A stretch of DNA of 64,000 nucleotides from JAUMBM01 sp964645715 (GTDB lineage: Bacteria > Bacteroidota > Bacteroidia > Chitinophagales > Saprospiraceae). The stretch covers positions 3,137-67,136 of the forward strand of contig CAZYAO010000021.1 in NCBI GenBank assembly GCA_964645715.1, read 5' to 3'. The notes beneath the pieces are model-generated. The model saw only the letters and a list, made by a program, of their open reading frames with translations, was not told where the DNA came from and made no database searches. This document shows positions 39,233 to 48,919 of this stretch, one piece after another. A program made the position numbers and the translations under genes. Each line of letters opens with the position of its first letter. Positions within the stretch are counted from its first letter, which is position 1.

Positions 39233-41239
39233 TTAATACTGTAACAGTTTTTCCACCGCCTTAGTAAAGCGATTGACCGGCATAAATACCTCACGCTCGA
39301 TGGTTGGCGAGAAAGGGATAGGCGTGTCCAGTCCCCCCACTCGCATCACAGGCGCATCCAGGTGCTGAAAAAGATGCTCACTGATGTAAGCTGCTATTTC
39401 GCCGCCTATACCGCCAATGAGGGTATCTTCATGCAGGACAAGCACGCGGTTGGTCTTTTTGACAGTCTGATCGATAGCTGCATAGTCCAATGGCAGCAAC
39501 GTACGCAAGTCCAGGATGTCGGCATTAATTCCCTTAGACTCACACAGATGCTTAGCCCAATGAACGCCCATGCCATACGTAATAATGGACAAATCAGTAC
39601 CCTCACTGACCAACAATGCCTTGCCGATAGGCGTCGTATAGTAACCCTCAGGTACTTCAGCACTAATCTGCCGATAGAGCGCTTTATGTTCAAAGAACAT
39701 CACCGGATTGGGATCGTCAAAGGCAGCCAGCAGCAAGCCCTTGGCATCAACCGGATTTGAGGGAAAAACCACCTTCAGTCCGGGTGTATGGAAAAACCAG
39801 GCTTCGTTGCTTTGGCTGTGAAAAGGTCCCGCCCCTACACCGCCACCACTAGGCATCCTGATAACCACATCTGCATTTTGCCCCCACCGATAGTGGAGTT
39901 TAGCCAGGTTATTGATAATCTGATTGAACCCGCAAGTGACAAAATCGGCAAACTGCATCTCAACCATGGATTTCCACCCTTTGAGGCTAAGTCCCAGACC
40001 AACTCCCACAATCGCACTTTCACACAGTGGTGTGTTGCGCACCCGGTCAGCACCAAACGCATTGAGGAATCCTTCTGTAATTTTGAATGCCCCCCCATAG
40101 GCTGCTATATCCTGGCCCATGAGTACCAGTTTTTCATGCCGCTGCATGGCTATTTTGAGTCCGTCGCTGATAGCATCAATGTAGCGCATCTCGCGCCGGC
40201 CGGCCTCAGCAGCCGGCGGAGCAGGCACGGGTGCGAAAGGAGCGTATACATCGGCCAGTTCCTCCGCTTCCGTAGAATGGGCCTCCGGCTGCGCGAAAGC
40301 TACTTCCAGCGCAGTTTCAATTTCCTTTTTAATTCGCTGCTGGTATTTCTTTTGCAGCGCTTCCGTCAACAAACCTATCTCTGTCAGGTAGTTGATATAA
40401 TTTTGCAGCGGATCTTTTTTCTCCCAAATATCAAAAAGTTCCTTGGGTACATATTTAGTGCCTGATGCTTCCTCGTGCCCCCGCATGCGGAAAGTCATAC
40501 ACTCCAGCAGAATAGGCTCGGGGTTTTCTCTCATTTCGGCCGCCAGCTGGCGGATTGTATTGAAAACCTCCAGAATATTATTACCGTCGATAATCAGGGA
40601 GCGCATACCATAGCCCACACCTTTTTCGGCGATATTATTGCAGCGGTACTGTTCATGGGTAGGTGTTGACAAGCCATAGCCATTATTTTCAACTACAAAG
40701 ATTACCGGCAGTTGCCAGACAGCTGCAGTGTTCAGCGCCTCGTGAAACTCACCTTCACTTGTACCCCCTTCTCCGGAGAAGGCAACAGCAATGCGCTTTT
40801 CTCCCGCCAGTCGATTGGCCAGTGCCACACCGGCACCCAGGGACAACTGTGGTCCCAGATGCGAAATCATCCCGACGATATGATGCTCCATAGAACCGAA
40901 GTGAAAGGAGCGATCCCTACCCTTGGTATAACCCGTCAATGTACCCTGCCACTGCCCAAACAACCGGTCGAGCGGCATTTCGCGGGAAGTGAAAACCCCC
41001 AGGTTGCGATGCAATGTGAAAATGATTTCATCGGGAAAAAGCGCACGCGTGATGCCAACGCTGATGGCCTCTTGTCCAATCCCGGAAAACCACTTACTCA
41101 CCTTACCTTGCCGCAGCAATTTGAGCATTTTCTCTTCAATCATCCGGGGACGGAGCAGATGCTCATATAAATCCAGTAGTTGCTCGTCGCTTAAAGACGC
41201 GCGGTCATATTGCATAGCAGAAGGATGGAAAGCCGTCAT
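39233..41239 (-). CDS. 2-oxoacid dehydrogenase E1, fused alpha and beta subunits
   Basis: A 668-residue thiamine-diphosphate enzyme of the branched-chain 2-oxoacid/pyruvate dehydrogenase type. The alpha part (residues 1-320) has the ThDP motif, here GEGGTSEGEFHEAL...VVENNGYGLST, with Glu in place of the usual second-position Asp of GDG. Other blocks are FTLHRNLGVFTSR and TFRMRGHEEASG. The beta part (about 345-668) has LMGQDIAAYGGAFKITEGF, RNTPLCESAIVGVGLGLSL, FHSQSNEAWFFHTPGLKVV and GGIGGEIAAYISEHLF. The linker is Pro/Ala rich. E2 and E3 are not nearby. The single-chain form is common in Bacteroidota. Confidence 0.93.
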   Translation of the reverse strand: MTAFHPSAMQYDRASLSDEQLLDLYEHLLRPRMIEEKMLKLLRQGKVSKWFSGIGQEAISVGITRALFPDEIIFTLHRNLGVFTSREMPLDRLFGQWQGTLTGYTKGRDRSFHFGSMEHHIVGMISHLGPQLSLGAGVALANRLAGEKRIAVAFSGEGGTSEGEFHEALNTAAVWQLPVIFVVENNGYGLSTPTHEQYRCNNIAEKGVGYGMRSLIIDGNNILEVFNTIRQLAAEMRENPEPILLECMTFRMRGHEEASGTKYVPKELFDIWEKKDPLQNYINYLTEIGLLTEALQKKYQQRIKKEIETALEVAFAQPEAHSTEAEELADVYAPFAPVPAPPAAEAGRREMRYIDAISDGLKIAMQRHEKLVLMGQDIAAYGGAFKITEGFLNAFGADRVRNTPLCESAIVGVGLGLSLKGWKSMVEMQFADFVTCGFNQIINNLAKLHYRWGQNADVVIRMPSGGGVGAGPFHSQSNEAWFFHTPGLKVVFPSNPVDAKGLLLAAFDDPNPVMFFEHKALYRQISAEVPEGYYTTPIGKALLVSEGTDLSIITYGMGVHWAKHLCESKGINADILDLRTLLPLDYAAIDQTVKKTNRVLVLHEDTLIGGIGGEIAAYISEHLFQHLDAPVMRVGGLDTPIPFSPTIEREVFMPVNRFTKAVEKLLQY

Positions 41240-41269
41240 GATATTTGGTTAGGTTCTTCGATTTTACTG

Positions 41270-41300
41270 CAAAGGTAGTGCGGTCATTGCTAGTTGCCAA
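41270..41300 (-). promoter_or_regulatory. Promoter of the E1 gene
   Basis: On the minus strand TTG (41300-41298), a 20-base spacer and TACCTTTG (41277-41270), 31 bp upstream of the start codon. Confidence 0.6.
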
Positions 41301-41350
41301 CAAAGGAAGGCGGAGAATAACGCTCTGTTCAAAAGTAAATCTAGCGCTAC

Positions 41351-41396
41351 CTCAAAACACCCTTTGGCGGCGTCAGCCACCAAAGGGTGTTTTGAG
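41351..41396. repeat. Type A hairpin, 21-bp stem
   Basis: CTCAAAACACCCTTTGGCGG (41351-41370) plus C, loop GTCA, complement at 41376-41396 with one C-A mismatch near the top. It lies downstream of the PBP gene (minus strand) and upstream of the E1 promoter. Confidence 0.85.
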
Positions 41397-41401
41397 ATAT
41401 T

Positions 41402-41443
41402 CGTGTGTTGTAAGGTTTTTTTGAAAAATCAATACAACACACG
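41402..41443 (-). terminator. Type B hairpin after the PBP gene
   Basis: CGTGTGTTGTA (41402-41412) pairs exactly with TACAACACACG (41433-41443); the apex holds a T7 run and AAAAATC. It is the first structure met after the PBP stop in the direction of transcription. Confidence 0.7.
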
Positions 41444-41513
41444 AACAATCCAGACTTTATTTCGCTACTAATCTATTGTAAAGAGAGGAATTGAAGGAGA
41501 GCTGCCTGTTTCT

Positions 41514-44072
41514 CTATTGATTACTCTCCTCGCCCGTCGTAGTCATGATTCTAAACTTATCCCAGAAAGCCTGGCGCCTTTTGCGGCGCAGCTCCCTGCG
41601 GTAAGCCTGGTCTGCGAGTTCTACGACCCTTTGCCGATAACTGGTCTCATCTTCATCTGACTGTTGGGGATTTTCAAGCTGTACGCGCTTGATAATTTCA
41701 AAAGGAATCTGTGAAGGATCGAACCCATCGACCCCGGCAGCACCCTCGTCCTCATACAACTGCATATACTCTTCCATAGAAGGCATAATATCCAGATAGC
41801 CCGGGCAATCGAAGTGCTCTGCCATCAGGTCTGTCGGAAAAGGAAAGTAACCCTCATGCCAGGCGGACAAGGCCGGATTGCGCTTAACTTCGCGCATAAA
41901 CGAGCCCCAGATCGGCAGCGCCGTAGAAGAAGCCTGCCCCTTATTGAGCGTCCTGAAGTGTACGGACGGTAGCTCAGAACCTACCCATACACCCACCGCC
42001 AGGCCGGGGGTATAGCCTAGGAACCAACCATCAGCCTGATTTTGAGAAGTGCCCGTCTTACCGGCAATGCTGCCCGTGATACTGAACTCGCCCCCGCGAA
42101 GCTTGCTGCCTGTACCCCGATCGACGACAATCTGTAGTAGCCTCGTGACTGCATCCGACACGTTAGCATCCAGAACGCGCTGGAAGCTGGCAGGATCCGG
42201 CCGCCTAAACCTATGAAGCACCTTACCATCAGCCGTCTCTATCCTGTCGAGATAGTGCAATTTTGATGGCCGCAGCCCCCGGTTGGCAAAAGTAGCATAC
42301 ATGGTAGTCATCTCTATCAGACTGGCATCAATAGCACCCAGCGCTGTAGCCGGATAGGCAGGTACCCAGCCCTGATCGACCCCCAGCTGCTTGATCATGG
42401 AGGCTACATTCTCAAAGCCCGCCAGTTGAGCAACCGCAACAGCTACCGTATTAATTGACTTAGCCATAGCACCATGAATAGAGTAAGCACCTTCATAGAC
42501 ACCATTGCTGTTGCGCGGAGTATAATTTTTATAATCCTGATAAACCACCTGCGTATCGGGGAAGAACTGACAGGGTTCAATCACTCCCTGCTGAAGAGCC
42601 TCCGCATATACCGCCGGTTTGATGGTTGAGCCTGCAGACCGGCGGGATTTCACGTGATCATACTGAATAAACCGCTGCGAGATACCGCCAACCCAGGCGC
42701 GTACAAACCCCGTTTGAGGTTCTACCGCCAATAAGCCCGTATTGAGCAGGGTCAGGTAGTACTTCAGCGAGTCGGTTGGACTCATAAGCGTATCGACAGT
42801 CCCGCCATCCCAGCTAAAGATGGTCATGGGAATTTTTTTATTGAAATAACGACGAATACCTGTATTGCTGTAGCCATCTTTCTTCATCTGCTTATAGCGC
42901 TCACTGTTTACTATGGCACTTTCCAGCACACTTTCACCACCCCAGGCCTCGCGCCCTTCCCAATCTTTATAGAAATTCTCCTGAATGACCGGCATTTGCT
43001 CCGCGATGGCCGCCTCTGCATACTTTTGCGCCCGGGAATCAATGGTCGTGAAGATTTTCAGCCCGTCAGTATATAGATTGTAGGGTGTTCCGTCTTTTTT
43101 GGTGTACTTCTCGAGCGTTGCCAGCACTTCAAGCCGCAGATGCTCGCGGAAGTGCGTAGCCGTACCCTCGTTGTGACCCTGTTTTTGATAGTCCAGCCTA
43201 ATGGGCTTGGCCTGCAAGCTTCTTGCCTCCCGCTCAGACAAATAACCATACTTGGCCATTTGGCCAAGCACCACATTGCGGCGTTCGCGGGATCGCTCGC
43301 TATTGATGCGGGGATTATAGAGTGTATTGCCCTTTAGCATGCCCACAAGCACCGCCGATTCTTCGATTTTGAGGCTTTTGGGCTTTTTATTAAAAAACAG
43401 CTTGGAAGCCATCTTGATGCCGTAGACATTGTCACCGAAAGGAACCGTATTGAGGTACAAATTGAGCAGTTCGTCTTTGGTGTATATATTCTCCAGCCGA
43501 CGCGCCACAAAGAGCTCCCTAATTTTATTGGTAGGCAGATCCAGCACCGGATAGGACTGCCTGGGATAAAGATTCTTGGCAAGCTGCTGACTCAGAGTAC
43601 TCCCCCCACCCGAAGAATCATCCATCAGCAAGATGGACTTGACCAGCACCCGTATCCAGGCACGGAGATCAATGCCGCTGTGTTCGAAAAAGCGAGCATC
43701 CTCCGTAGCAATAAGCGCTTCCTTTAGATGCTTGGGAATCTCGTTCTCAGCAGCTACTGAACGATTTTCTATGAAGTAGGTTCCCAGTAACTGACCATCA
43801 GCAGAAATGACTTCTGATGCCTGGTTATTGCGGATATTCCCCAGTTCGTAATAATTTGGCAGCGGGCCGGAGATTCCCAGATAGACCGCAACGACCAACA
43901 AAAACATCATAACAAAGACCAGACCAGCACCGGCGATTGCCAGATGCAACGCCTGTTGCGCCTTTGAACGACCGGCAAACCACCTGTCCCACATATCAAG
44001 CAACCACTGGGCTAGCCTACGCGCACTGCCCCAGATAAAATTCACTGCTGGTTTTTTCTTTTTTCTGCTCAT
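41514..44072 (-). CDS. Class A penicillin-binding protein (PBP1a)
   Basis: An 852-residue bifunctional peptidoglycan synthase. One N-terminal membrane helix (about residues 45-70, LAIAGAGLVFVMMFLLVVAV) leads to a GT51 glycosyltransferase domain with the catalytic Glu in LIATEDARFFEHSGID and blocks GGSTLSQQLAKNLY and KIRELFVARRLE. The transpeptidase domain has SxxK in SAGSTIKPAVYAEAL, SxN-like STNTVAV-type (KSINTVAVAVAQ) and KTGT in GKTGTSQNQADGWFLGYTPG. The tail is Lys/Arg-rich. On the minus strand TATCTTTG (44179-44172) is a likely -7 box, giving a leader of about 100 bases. Confidence 0.95.
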   Translation of the reverse strand: MSRKKKKPAVNFIWGSARRLAQWLLDMWDRWFAGRSKAQQALHLAIAGAGLVFVMMFLLVVAVYLGISGPLPNYYELGNIRNNQASEVISADGQLLGTYFIENRSVAAENEIPKHLKEALIATEDARFFEHSGIDLRAWIRVLVKSILLMDDSSGGGSTLSQQLAKNLYPRQSYPVLDLPTNKIRELFVARRLENIYTKDELLNLYLNTVPFGDNVYGIKMASKLFFNKKPKSLKIEESAVLVGMLKGNTLYNPRINSERSRERRNVVLGQMAKYGYLSEREARSLQAKPIRLDYQKQGHNEGTATHFREHLRLEVLATLEKYTKKDGTPYNLYTDGLKIFTTIDSRAQKYAEAAIAEQMPVIQENFYKDWEGREAWGGESVLESAIVNSERYKQMKKDGYSNTGIRRYFNKKIPMTIFSWDGGTVDTLMSPTDSLKYYLTLLNTGLLAVEPQTGFVRAWVGGISQRFIQYDHVKSRRSAGSTIKPAVYAEALQQGVIEPCQFFPDTQVVYQDYKNYTPRNSNGVYEGAYSIHGAMAKSINTVAVAVAQLAGFENVASMIKQLGVDQGWVPAYPATALGAIDASLIEMTTMYATFANRGLRPSKLHYLDRIETADGKVLHRFRRPDPASFQRVLDANVSDAVTRLLQIVVDRGTGSKLRGGEFSITGSIAGKTGTSQNQADGWFLGYTPGLAVGVWVGSELPSVHFRTLNKGQASSTALPIWGSFMREVKRNPALSAWHEGYFPFPTDLMAEHFDCPGYLDIMPSMEEYMQLYEDEGAAGVDGFDPSQIPFEIIKRVQLENPQQSDEDETSYRQRVVELADQAYRRELRRKRRQAFWDKFRIMTTTGEESNQ

Positions 44073-44328
44073 AATAAGCGCTTCATCATCTTGTCTGTGT
44101 GCCCGGTAATCACCCCTTACCTATTGCAGGGAAAAGGGTCGTGAAAACCAATCTCAAAGCTTTAAGCCATACAAAGATAAGAACGATTTTGTTTAAAAAA
44201 CTATTTGTTTTTAAAATTTTGTTTAAAAAAAATAGTTGATTTTTTTACTGATTTAGCCCTTATTTTTCACTGCCTGAGGGGGGGTAGAAGCTGGCAACTT
44301 TGGGTATAAATTAGAGCTTGGCGGCCCA
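44073..44328. other. AT-rich intergenic region upstream of the PBP gene
   Basis: No ORF is seen. ATTTTGTTTAAAAAA occurs twice (about 44185-44200 and 44216-44230) around CTATTTGTTTTTAAA, making a direct repeat beside the PBP -7 box. A run of seven G occurs near 44278-44284. Confidence 0.45.
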
Positions 44329-45357
44329 TCAGGTAGCACTACCAAAATCGATTTCGGTATTATCTCCAATGTTGAGACTTTGTTTCATACCAGTGATTGA
44401 AGTATCATTGCCAACGATGGATCTGTGCAGGATAACCTCCCGGATGCTCGTATAATTTCCAATAATTGAATCCTTTACGATGGCATTGGACACGTGGACA
44501 TTATTGCCGATAGTTACGTGCGGACCAATGATAGCATGCGAAATCTGGCAATTTTTGCCAATGCTTACAGGATGGATGACGATAGTATTATCATAAGGAC
44601 CGGGATCTTCGGTGGCATAGCCGACGCGATCGAGAAAAATGGCATTGGTATCCAAAAGCACCGATTTTTGGCCACAATCAAACCAATTATCCACTGTGAG
44701 TGTAGAAAAACGAATCCCCTGTTCAATCATGCGCATAAGCACGTCAGTGAGCGGATATTCGCCATGGGTACTAATCTGGCGGGTAATATTGAAGGTAAGT
44801 GCATCATAGAAGGCACCGACCTCCCGAATAGCATAGACCCCCACCATTGCCAAATCCGACTTAGGAATTTTGGGCTTTTCGACCACGCGCCGCACAGTTG
44901 ACGGGCTGCCATCATCGTCCAGTTCGACCACCCCAAATTGTCTGGGATCATCTACCCGCTTGACTGCCAGGCAGGAATTGGGATGATGAATGATCTTGCT
45001 GAGCGGAGCATCGATGAGCACATCCCCAAAAAAAACCACCACCTTCTCTGCCTCGCGCCAGGCATCGCTGGCGAGCCAGATGGCATGTGCAGAGCCGAGG
45101 CGCTCCACCTGTTCCACAAAAGTTGCTTTGAGCTCCGGGTACGCCTGATTGACATAGTCACGAATTTTTTCCCCCAAATAACCTATAATAAATACAAAGT
45201 CCTCCACGCCCACCGACAGCAGCTGATCAATGATAAATGAAATGATTGGCTTTCCCGCCACAGGTATCAGCGGCTTGGGCTGGGTATATGTGAGCGGGCG
45301 AAGGCGGGTACCTGCGCCTGCTACGGGGATAATTGCCTTGATGGGTGAGGGAGCCAT
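44329..45357 (-). CDS. Sugar-phosphate nucleotidyltransferase
   Basis: A 342-residue cytoplasmic enzyme that joins a sugar-1-phosphate to a nucleotide. The N-terminal Rossmann-like domain has the signature IIPVAGAGTRLRPLTYTQPKP with the catalytic Arg and Lys, then FFGDVLID with a metal-binding Asp, VVEKPKIPK and WFDCGQKSVLLD. The C-terminal part (about 255-342) is a left-handed beta-helix of hexapeptide repeats (IGKNCQISHAIIGPHVTIGN). This is the glucose-1-phosphate thymidylyltransferase/mannose-1-phosphate guanylyltransferase group; the substrate is not decided. It lies 78 bp downstream of fahA. Confidence 0.9.
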   Translation of the reverse strand: MAPSPIKAIIPVAGAGTRLRPLTYTQPKPLIPVAGKPIISFIIDQLLSVGVEDFVFIIGYLGEKIRDYVNQAYPELKATFVEQVERLGSAHAIWLASDAWREAEKVVVFFGDVLIDAPLSKIIHHPNSCLAVKRVDDPRQFGVVELDDDGSPSTVRRVVEKPKIPKSDLAMVGVYAIREVGAFYDALTFNITRQISTHGEYPLTDVLMRMIEQGIRFSTLTVDNWFDCGQKSVLLDTNAIFLDRVGYATEDPGPYDNTIVIHPVSIGKNCQISHAIIGPHVTIGNNVHVSNAIVKDSIIGNYTSIREVILHRSIVGNDTSITGMKQSLNIGDNTEIDFGSAT

Positions 45358-45407
45358 GGAGTAAGAATTAATTCTGCTCTAAAGGTACGTTATAAATGAG
45401 AGTTGCC

Positions 45408-45423
45408 GCACATGTTCATGTGC
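45408..45423 (-). terminator. Inverted repeat after fumarylacetoacetase gene
   Basis: GCACATG-TT-CATGTGC is a perfect 7-bp hairpin with two-base loop in the 78-bp gap between fahA and the nucleotidyltransferase gene. A second imperfect CTGCCAG/TTGGCAG pair lies at its fahA side. Confidence 0.5.
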
Positions 45424-45435
45424 CGCTGCCAACAA

Positions 45436-46713
45436 TTAACAGGCTGGCAGCACCAGCCCGCTTGCTTCCCCAAAACCCACACGAAGTCCATCACGTACAG
45501 AACTGCCGCGAAGCCTGATGGTATCGCCATCCTGTATAAACGTTCTGCTCTGCCCGTCGGCCAGTCTAACCGGACGTTCTCCCCGCCAGGAAAGCTCCAG
45601 CATACTGCCAAAGCTGTTTGGATCGGGACCACTGATGGTTCCTGAGGCCATCATATCACCCACACGGATGTTGCAGCCATTGACCGTGTGATGCGCCAGC
45701 TGCTGTGCCATACTCCAATAGAGGTATTTGTGATTGGACTCGCAAAGAGTGGTCACTATACCTTGCTCCGTGATGAGATCTACGGCCAGTCCAATGTCAA
45801 AATGATGCGCTGACTGCTGCTGCAGATACGGTAGCGGCACCGGATCCTGTGCAGGGCCTGCCAACCGGAACGGTGCAAGCGCCTCAAGCGTGACTACCCA
45901 GGGGGAGACGGTAGAGCCAAAATTTTTCCCCAAAAAAGGCCCTAACGGTTGATACTCCCAAGCCTGAATATCGCGTGCTGACCAATCATTGAAAAGCAGC
46001 ATACCAAAAATATACTCCTCTGCCGCTTCGACACCCACGCTGTCCCCAAGAGAGGTACCTTTTCCCACCACAAAGGCCATTTCCAATTCAAAATCGAGCT
46101 GTCGTGTGGGCCCGAAGAGAGGATTCTCTGCTGTTGGAGGTTTCATCTGACCCTTGGGGCGACGAATGGAAGTACCACTGACCACAATGCTGCCAGCCCG
46201 TCCATGATAGCCGATCGGAATATGCAGCCAGTTGGGCATGAGCGCATTGTCTTTACCCCGAAACATGATGCCCACATTGGTAGCATGTTCCCTGCTCGAA
46301 TAAAAATCGGTATAATCGCCTACCTGCACAGGCATTTTCATCGTCACCGCATGCTGCGGCAAAAGGCAGGCAGCCATATTGGCGCGTTCATCGCCAGCAT
46401 CGCTGGCCTCATCCAACAGTGCTGCTATCCGAAGGCGTACCGCCCGCGTGGCCGCTTTCCCCAATGCCATAAAAGGATTGAGTGCAGGCGCAGCGAAGAC
46501 TGCGCGGTCTATCGCAAACCGACTGATGACTTCATCCAGCAATCCCAGCTGCGCCATAGCACTGAGATCGATAACAGAGGCACCAATGATGGATACGACT
46601 GAGGTCCGTCCCTGTATTGTGCCGATGCCAAAAGGAATGTTTTGCAGGGAAAAGTCGCTGTCGGCATCTACACGTACCCACGAACGCCGGTCAGCAGCAA
46701 TGGTAAAATCCAT
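45436..46713 (-). CDS. fahA: Fumarylacetoacetase
   Basis: A 425-residue enzyme that splits 4-fumarylacetoacetate into fumarate and acetoacetate, the last step of tyrosine/homogentisate degradation. The N-terminal SH3-like domain is present (residues 1-120). Catalytic-domain blocks are FYSSREHATNVG, HIPIGYHGRAGSIVVSGTSI, RRPKGQ, DFELEMAFVVGKG with metal-binding Glu residues, FNDWSARDIQAWEYQPLGPF and NIRVGDMMASGTISGP. The length is normal. No other homogentisate pathway gene is in the window. Confidence 0.96.
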   Translation of the reverse strand: MDFTIAADRRSWVRVDADSDFSLQNIPFGIGTIQGRTSVVSIIGASVIDLSAMAQLGLLDEVISRFAIDRAVFAAPALNPFMALGKAATRAVRLRIAALLDEASDAGDERANMAACLLPQHAVTMKMPVQVGDYTDFYSSREHATNVGIMFRGKDNALMPNWLHIPIGYHGRAGSIVVSGTSIRRPKGQMKPPTAENPLFGPTRQLDFELEMAFVVGKGTSLGDSVGVEAAEEYIFGMLLFNDWSARDIQAWEYQPLGPFLGKNFGSTVSPWVVTLEALAPFRLAGPAQDPVPLPYLQQQSAHHFDIGLAVDLITEQGIVTTLCESNHKYLYWSMAQQLAHHTVNGCNIRVGDMMASGTISGPDPNSFGSMLELSWRGERPVRLADGQSRTFIQDGDTIRLRGSSVRDGLRVGFGEASGLVLPAC

Positions 46714-46795
46714 ACGGTGATTTGATTTGGTTATTTGCGCTGCTAAGATAGCAATCGCCCGGCAGCCCGGATATCCTTTTCACAGACGAGGCCGA

Positions 46796-47518
46796 TTATT
46801 TCGTCGACTGCAACAGGAAAACGGTAGGGCGCCTGTTCAGATCAGGTTTGGGCAGCCGCCGCCATTCGGCAATGGAGTGCGTGCGTATAAGCTGACCCGG
46901 TAGTGTCAGGTCAGTCGCTACGGTAAAAAGTGTAGGTGGCGAAAGCGCCTGCAGGGCAGTTTCGAAGAGCATGGTGTTGCGGTAAGGCGTCTCAATAAAA
47001 ATCTGCGTCTCCCCGTTTCTGGAAGACTGATTTTCAAGCCTCTTCAAATCCTTGGCCAAATCCGGACGCTTCAGTTCCAGATAGCCATGAAAAGCAAACT
47101 TTTGCCCATTGAGTCCGGATGACATGAGGGCGAGCAGGATAGAAGAAGGGCCCACCAAAGGAATGACTTCTATTTCTCTTCGGTGCGCCAGACGCACCAG
47201 TCGGGAGCCCGGATCAGCGACCCCAGGAGCTCCGGCCTCCGACAGCAGCCCGATACTACGCCCCTGCAAGGCCGGTTCCAGGAATGAAGGAATCAACTGT
47301 GGCTCTGTCCGTTTATTCAACTCAAACAATAAGGTATCATCGAAAGAGGCCGTATAGCCCGCTTCCCGCAGAAACTGCCTGGCAGTGCGCAATTTTTCCA
47401 CTACGAAGACGTCGAGCCCGCGGATAATGTCCAGGACGTATGCCGGCACTGTGTGCAACGAGCCTTCTCCCAGCGGAACAGGGATGAGAAACAATTTGCC
47501 TTTTTCTTTTTCAATCAT
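46796..47518 (-). CDS. RsmI-like SAM-dependent methyltransferase
   Basis: A 240-residue tetrapyrrole-methylase-fold protein related to RsmI, the 16S rRNA C1402 2'-O-methyltransferase. Blocks are KGKLFLIPVPLGEG, SEAGAPGVADPGSRLVRLAH, IPLVGPSSILLALMSSGLNG and FIETPYRNTMLFETAL. Bacteroidota often carry this shorter paralogue in addition to a true RsmI, so I do not assign the symbol. The ATG at 47518 has TATATTTG on the minus strand only 6 bp upstream (47531-47524), implying a very short leader. It is divergent from scpA. Confidence 0.88.
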   Translation of the reverse strand: MIEKEKGKLFLIPVPLGEGSLHTVPAYVLDIIRGLDVFVVEKLRTARQFLREAGYTASFDDTLLFELNKRTEPQLIPSFLEPALQGRSIGLLSEAGAPGVADPGSRLVRLAHRREIEVIPLVGPSSILLALMSSGLNGQKFAFHGYLELKRPDLAKDLKRLENQSSRNGETQIFIETPYRNTMLFETALQALSPPTLFTVATDLTLPGQLIRTHSIAEWRRLPKPDLNRRPTVFLLQSTK

Positions 47519-47611
47519 GGCGGCAAATATAGCATTGTAGACGGACAAAGAGCAATAACAAGCATATAACAACATTTTTGAACCCAAAAGGTTGTACCTT
47601 TACAGGCTCTG

Positions 47612-48403
47612 ATGACAACTATGGCTGCAAATTATACCATTCGGCTGCCCCATTTCGAAGGTCCTTTTGATCTGCTGCTCTTCTTCATTGAGCGCGATGA
47701 ACTGGACATCTACGACATACCTATCGCGCAGGTCACCAATGATTTTTTGGCATACATACGCCAGATGGAGCGTATGAACATAGACCTTGCGAGTGAATTT
47801 ATTCTGGTGGCTGCTACACTTTGCCGCATCAAAGCCAAAATGCTGTTGCCCCGAAAGCCTGTTGATGAAGAGGGCCGGGAAATTGATCCGCGCGAAGAGC
47901 TAGTTGAACGCCTGTTGGAATACAAGCGCTATAAAAGCGTACTTGACGACATGCGGCAGCTGGAGGAAAATCGGTTTCTGCGCAACAGCCGCGGGAATGC
48001 GGCCGACGAACTGCAGGCCATTGCTACCAAAGCCCTGGTTGACGCAGAAATGGAGTCTGTGACTTTGTTTAAACTGCTCCGGGCTTTTGAGCGCGTTGTC
48101 CAGCGGATGGAGTACAACAACCAGCAGCTGAGCATCCACCGGGTAGTGCGCTTCAATTACAGTGTTGAGGAAGCACAGCAGCACATTCTGTCTTTGGTAA
48201 GCCAGCAGGAGCAAGCTGGTTTTGACGAAATTTTTGCTGTGTGCACTGACAGGATACAGGCCATCATTGTTTTTTTGGGCCTGCTGGAATTACTCAACCT
48301 GCAGCAGGTCTGCCTGCAGGGCGGCGATCAGGTCAACCAATTCTGGATAACACTGCACCCCGGAGAAAGCGAGGACTATGCCCCCGCAGATGAAGAAGAA
48401 TGA
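47612..48403 (+). CDS. scpA: Segregation and condensation protein A
   Basis: A 263-residue kleisin that links the SMC heads of condensin with ScpB. The N-terminal SMC-binding region has FEGPFDLLLFFIERDELDIY and YDIPIAQVTNDFLAYI; then LVAATLCRIKAKMLLPRK and a C-terminal winged helix (LSLVSQQEQAGFDEIFAVCT, LGLLELLNLQQV). The acidic tail is DYAPADEEE. ATG codons at 47612 and 47621 are both possible. It starts a plus-strand run that continues to the SET gene. Confidence 0.93.
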   Translation: MTTMAANYTIRLPHFEGPFDLLLFFIERDELDIYDIPIAQVTNDFLAYIRQMERMNIDLASEFILVAATLCRIKAKMLLPRKPVDEEGREIDPREELVERLLEYKRYKSVLDDMRQLEENRFLRNSRGNAADELQAIATKALVDAEMESVTLFKLLRAFERVVQRMEYNNQQLSIHRVVRFNYSVEEAQQHILSLVSQQEQAGFDEIFAVCTDRIQAIIVFLGLLELLNLQQVCLQGGDQVNQFWITLHPGESEDYAPADEEE

Positions 48404-48495
48404 TTCCGCCACTCCAATTTGGCAGTAACATAGTTCGTTATAATGACGAAAAAGCTATACCTTAGCAAATCTGTTCACTACAATCACATATTTAC

Positions 48496-48918
48496 ATGTT
48501 CGGTAACAGTAATAAACAGGACGCGGCCAAGAATAAAAATGCCGTGGCAGCACCCAGCGCAGGAGGTCCCTCGCTCAACAGTCTGGTGCAGGGATCAACG
48601 CTGGAAGGCACTGTCAACGCTCACAGTGATTTCAGAATTGACGGCAGTGTTAAAGGAAAAATTTATTGCGACGCCAAAGTCATAATAGGCCCTTCGGGCA
48701 TCGTTGAAGGAGAAATCAGCTGCCAGAATGCCGTTATTGAAGGCAGGTTTGAGGGTGTGTTGGAAGTTAAGGAACTGTTGAATGTGCGGGAGACAGCTTT
48801 CATCAACGGGGATGTGTCTACGGGTAAGTTGATTGTACAGCCGGGTGCTGTCTTCAATGTCGTTTGTAAGATGAATATTGCCCGGGAAGCTGCAGCTGCC
48901 GACAAACCACTTGCATAA
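48496..48918 (+). CDS. Bactofilin (polymer-forming cytoskeletal protein)
   Basis: A 140-residue bactofilin: a disordered N-terminus, then a beta-helical core of six-residue rungs (SLVQGSTLEGTVNAHSDFRI, VKGKIYCDAKVIIGPSGIVE, GEISCQNAVIEGRFEGVLEV, VSTGKLIVQPGAVFNV) and a short tail. Bactofilins form filaments used for cell shape or as envelope platforms. The atpZ-like gene begins one base after its stop, so the two are coexpressed. Confidence 0.93.
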   Translation: MFGNSNKQDAAKNKNAVAAPSAGGPSLNSLVQGSTLEGTVNAHSDFRIDGSVKGKIYCDAKVIIGPSGIVEGEISCQNAVIEGRFEGVLEVKELLNVRETAFINGDVSTGKLIVQPGAVFNVVCKMNIAREAAAADKPLA

Positions 48919-48919
48919 C

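Noticed and set aside
39233..41239. Glu instead of Asp in the E1 ThDP motif (GEG) as a sign of inactivation
   Set aside because: The remaining ThDP and E1 motifs are intact and I believe conservative Glu forms occur in related Bacteroidota enzymes, so I do not treat it as a defect.
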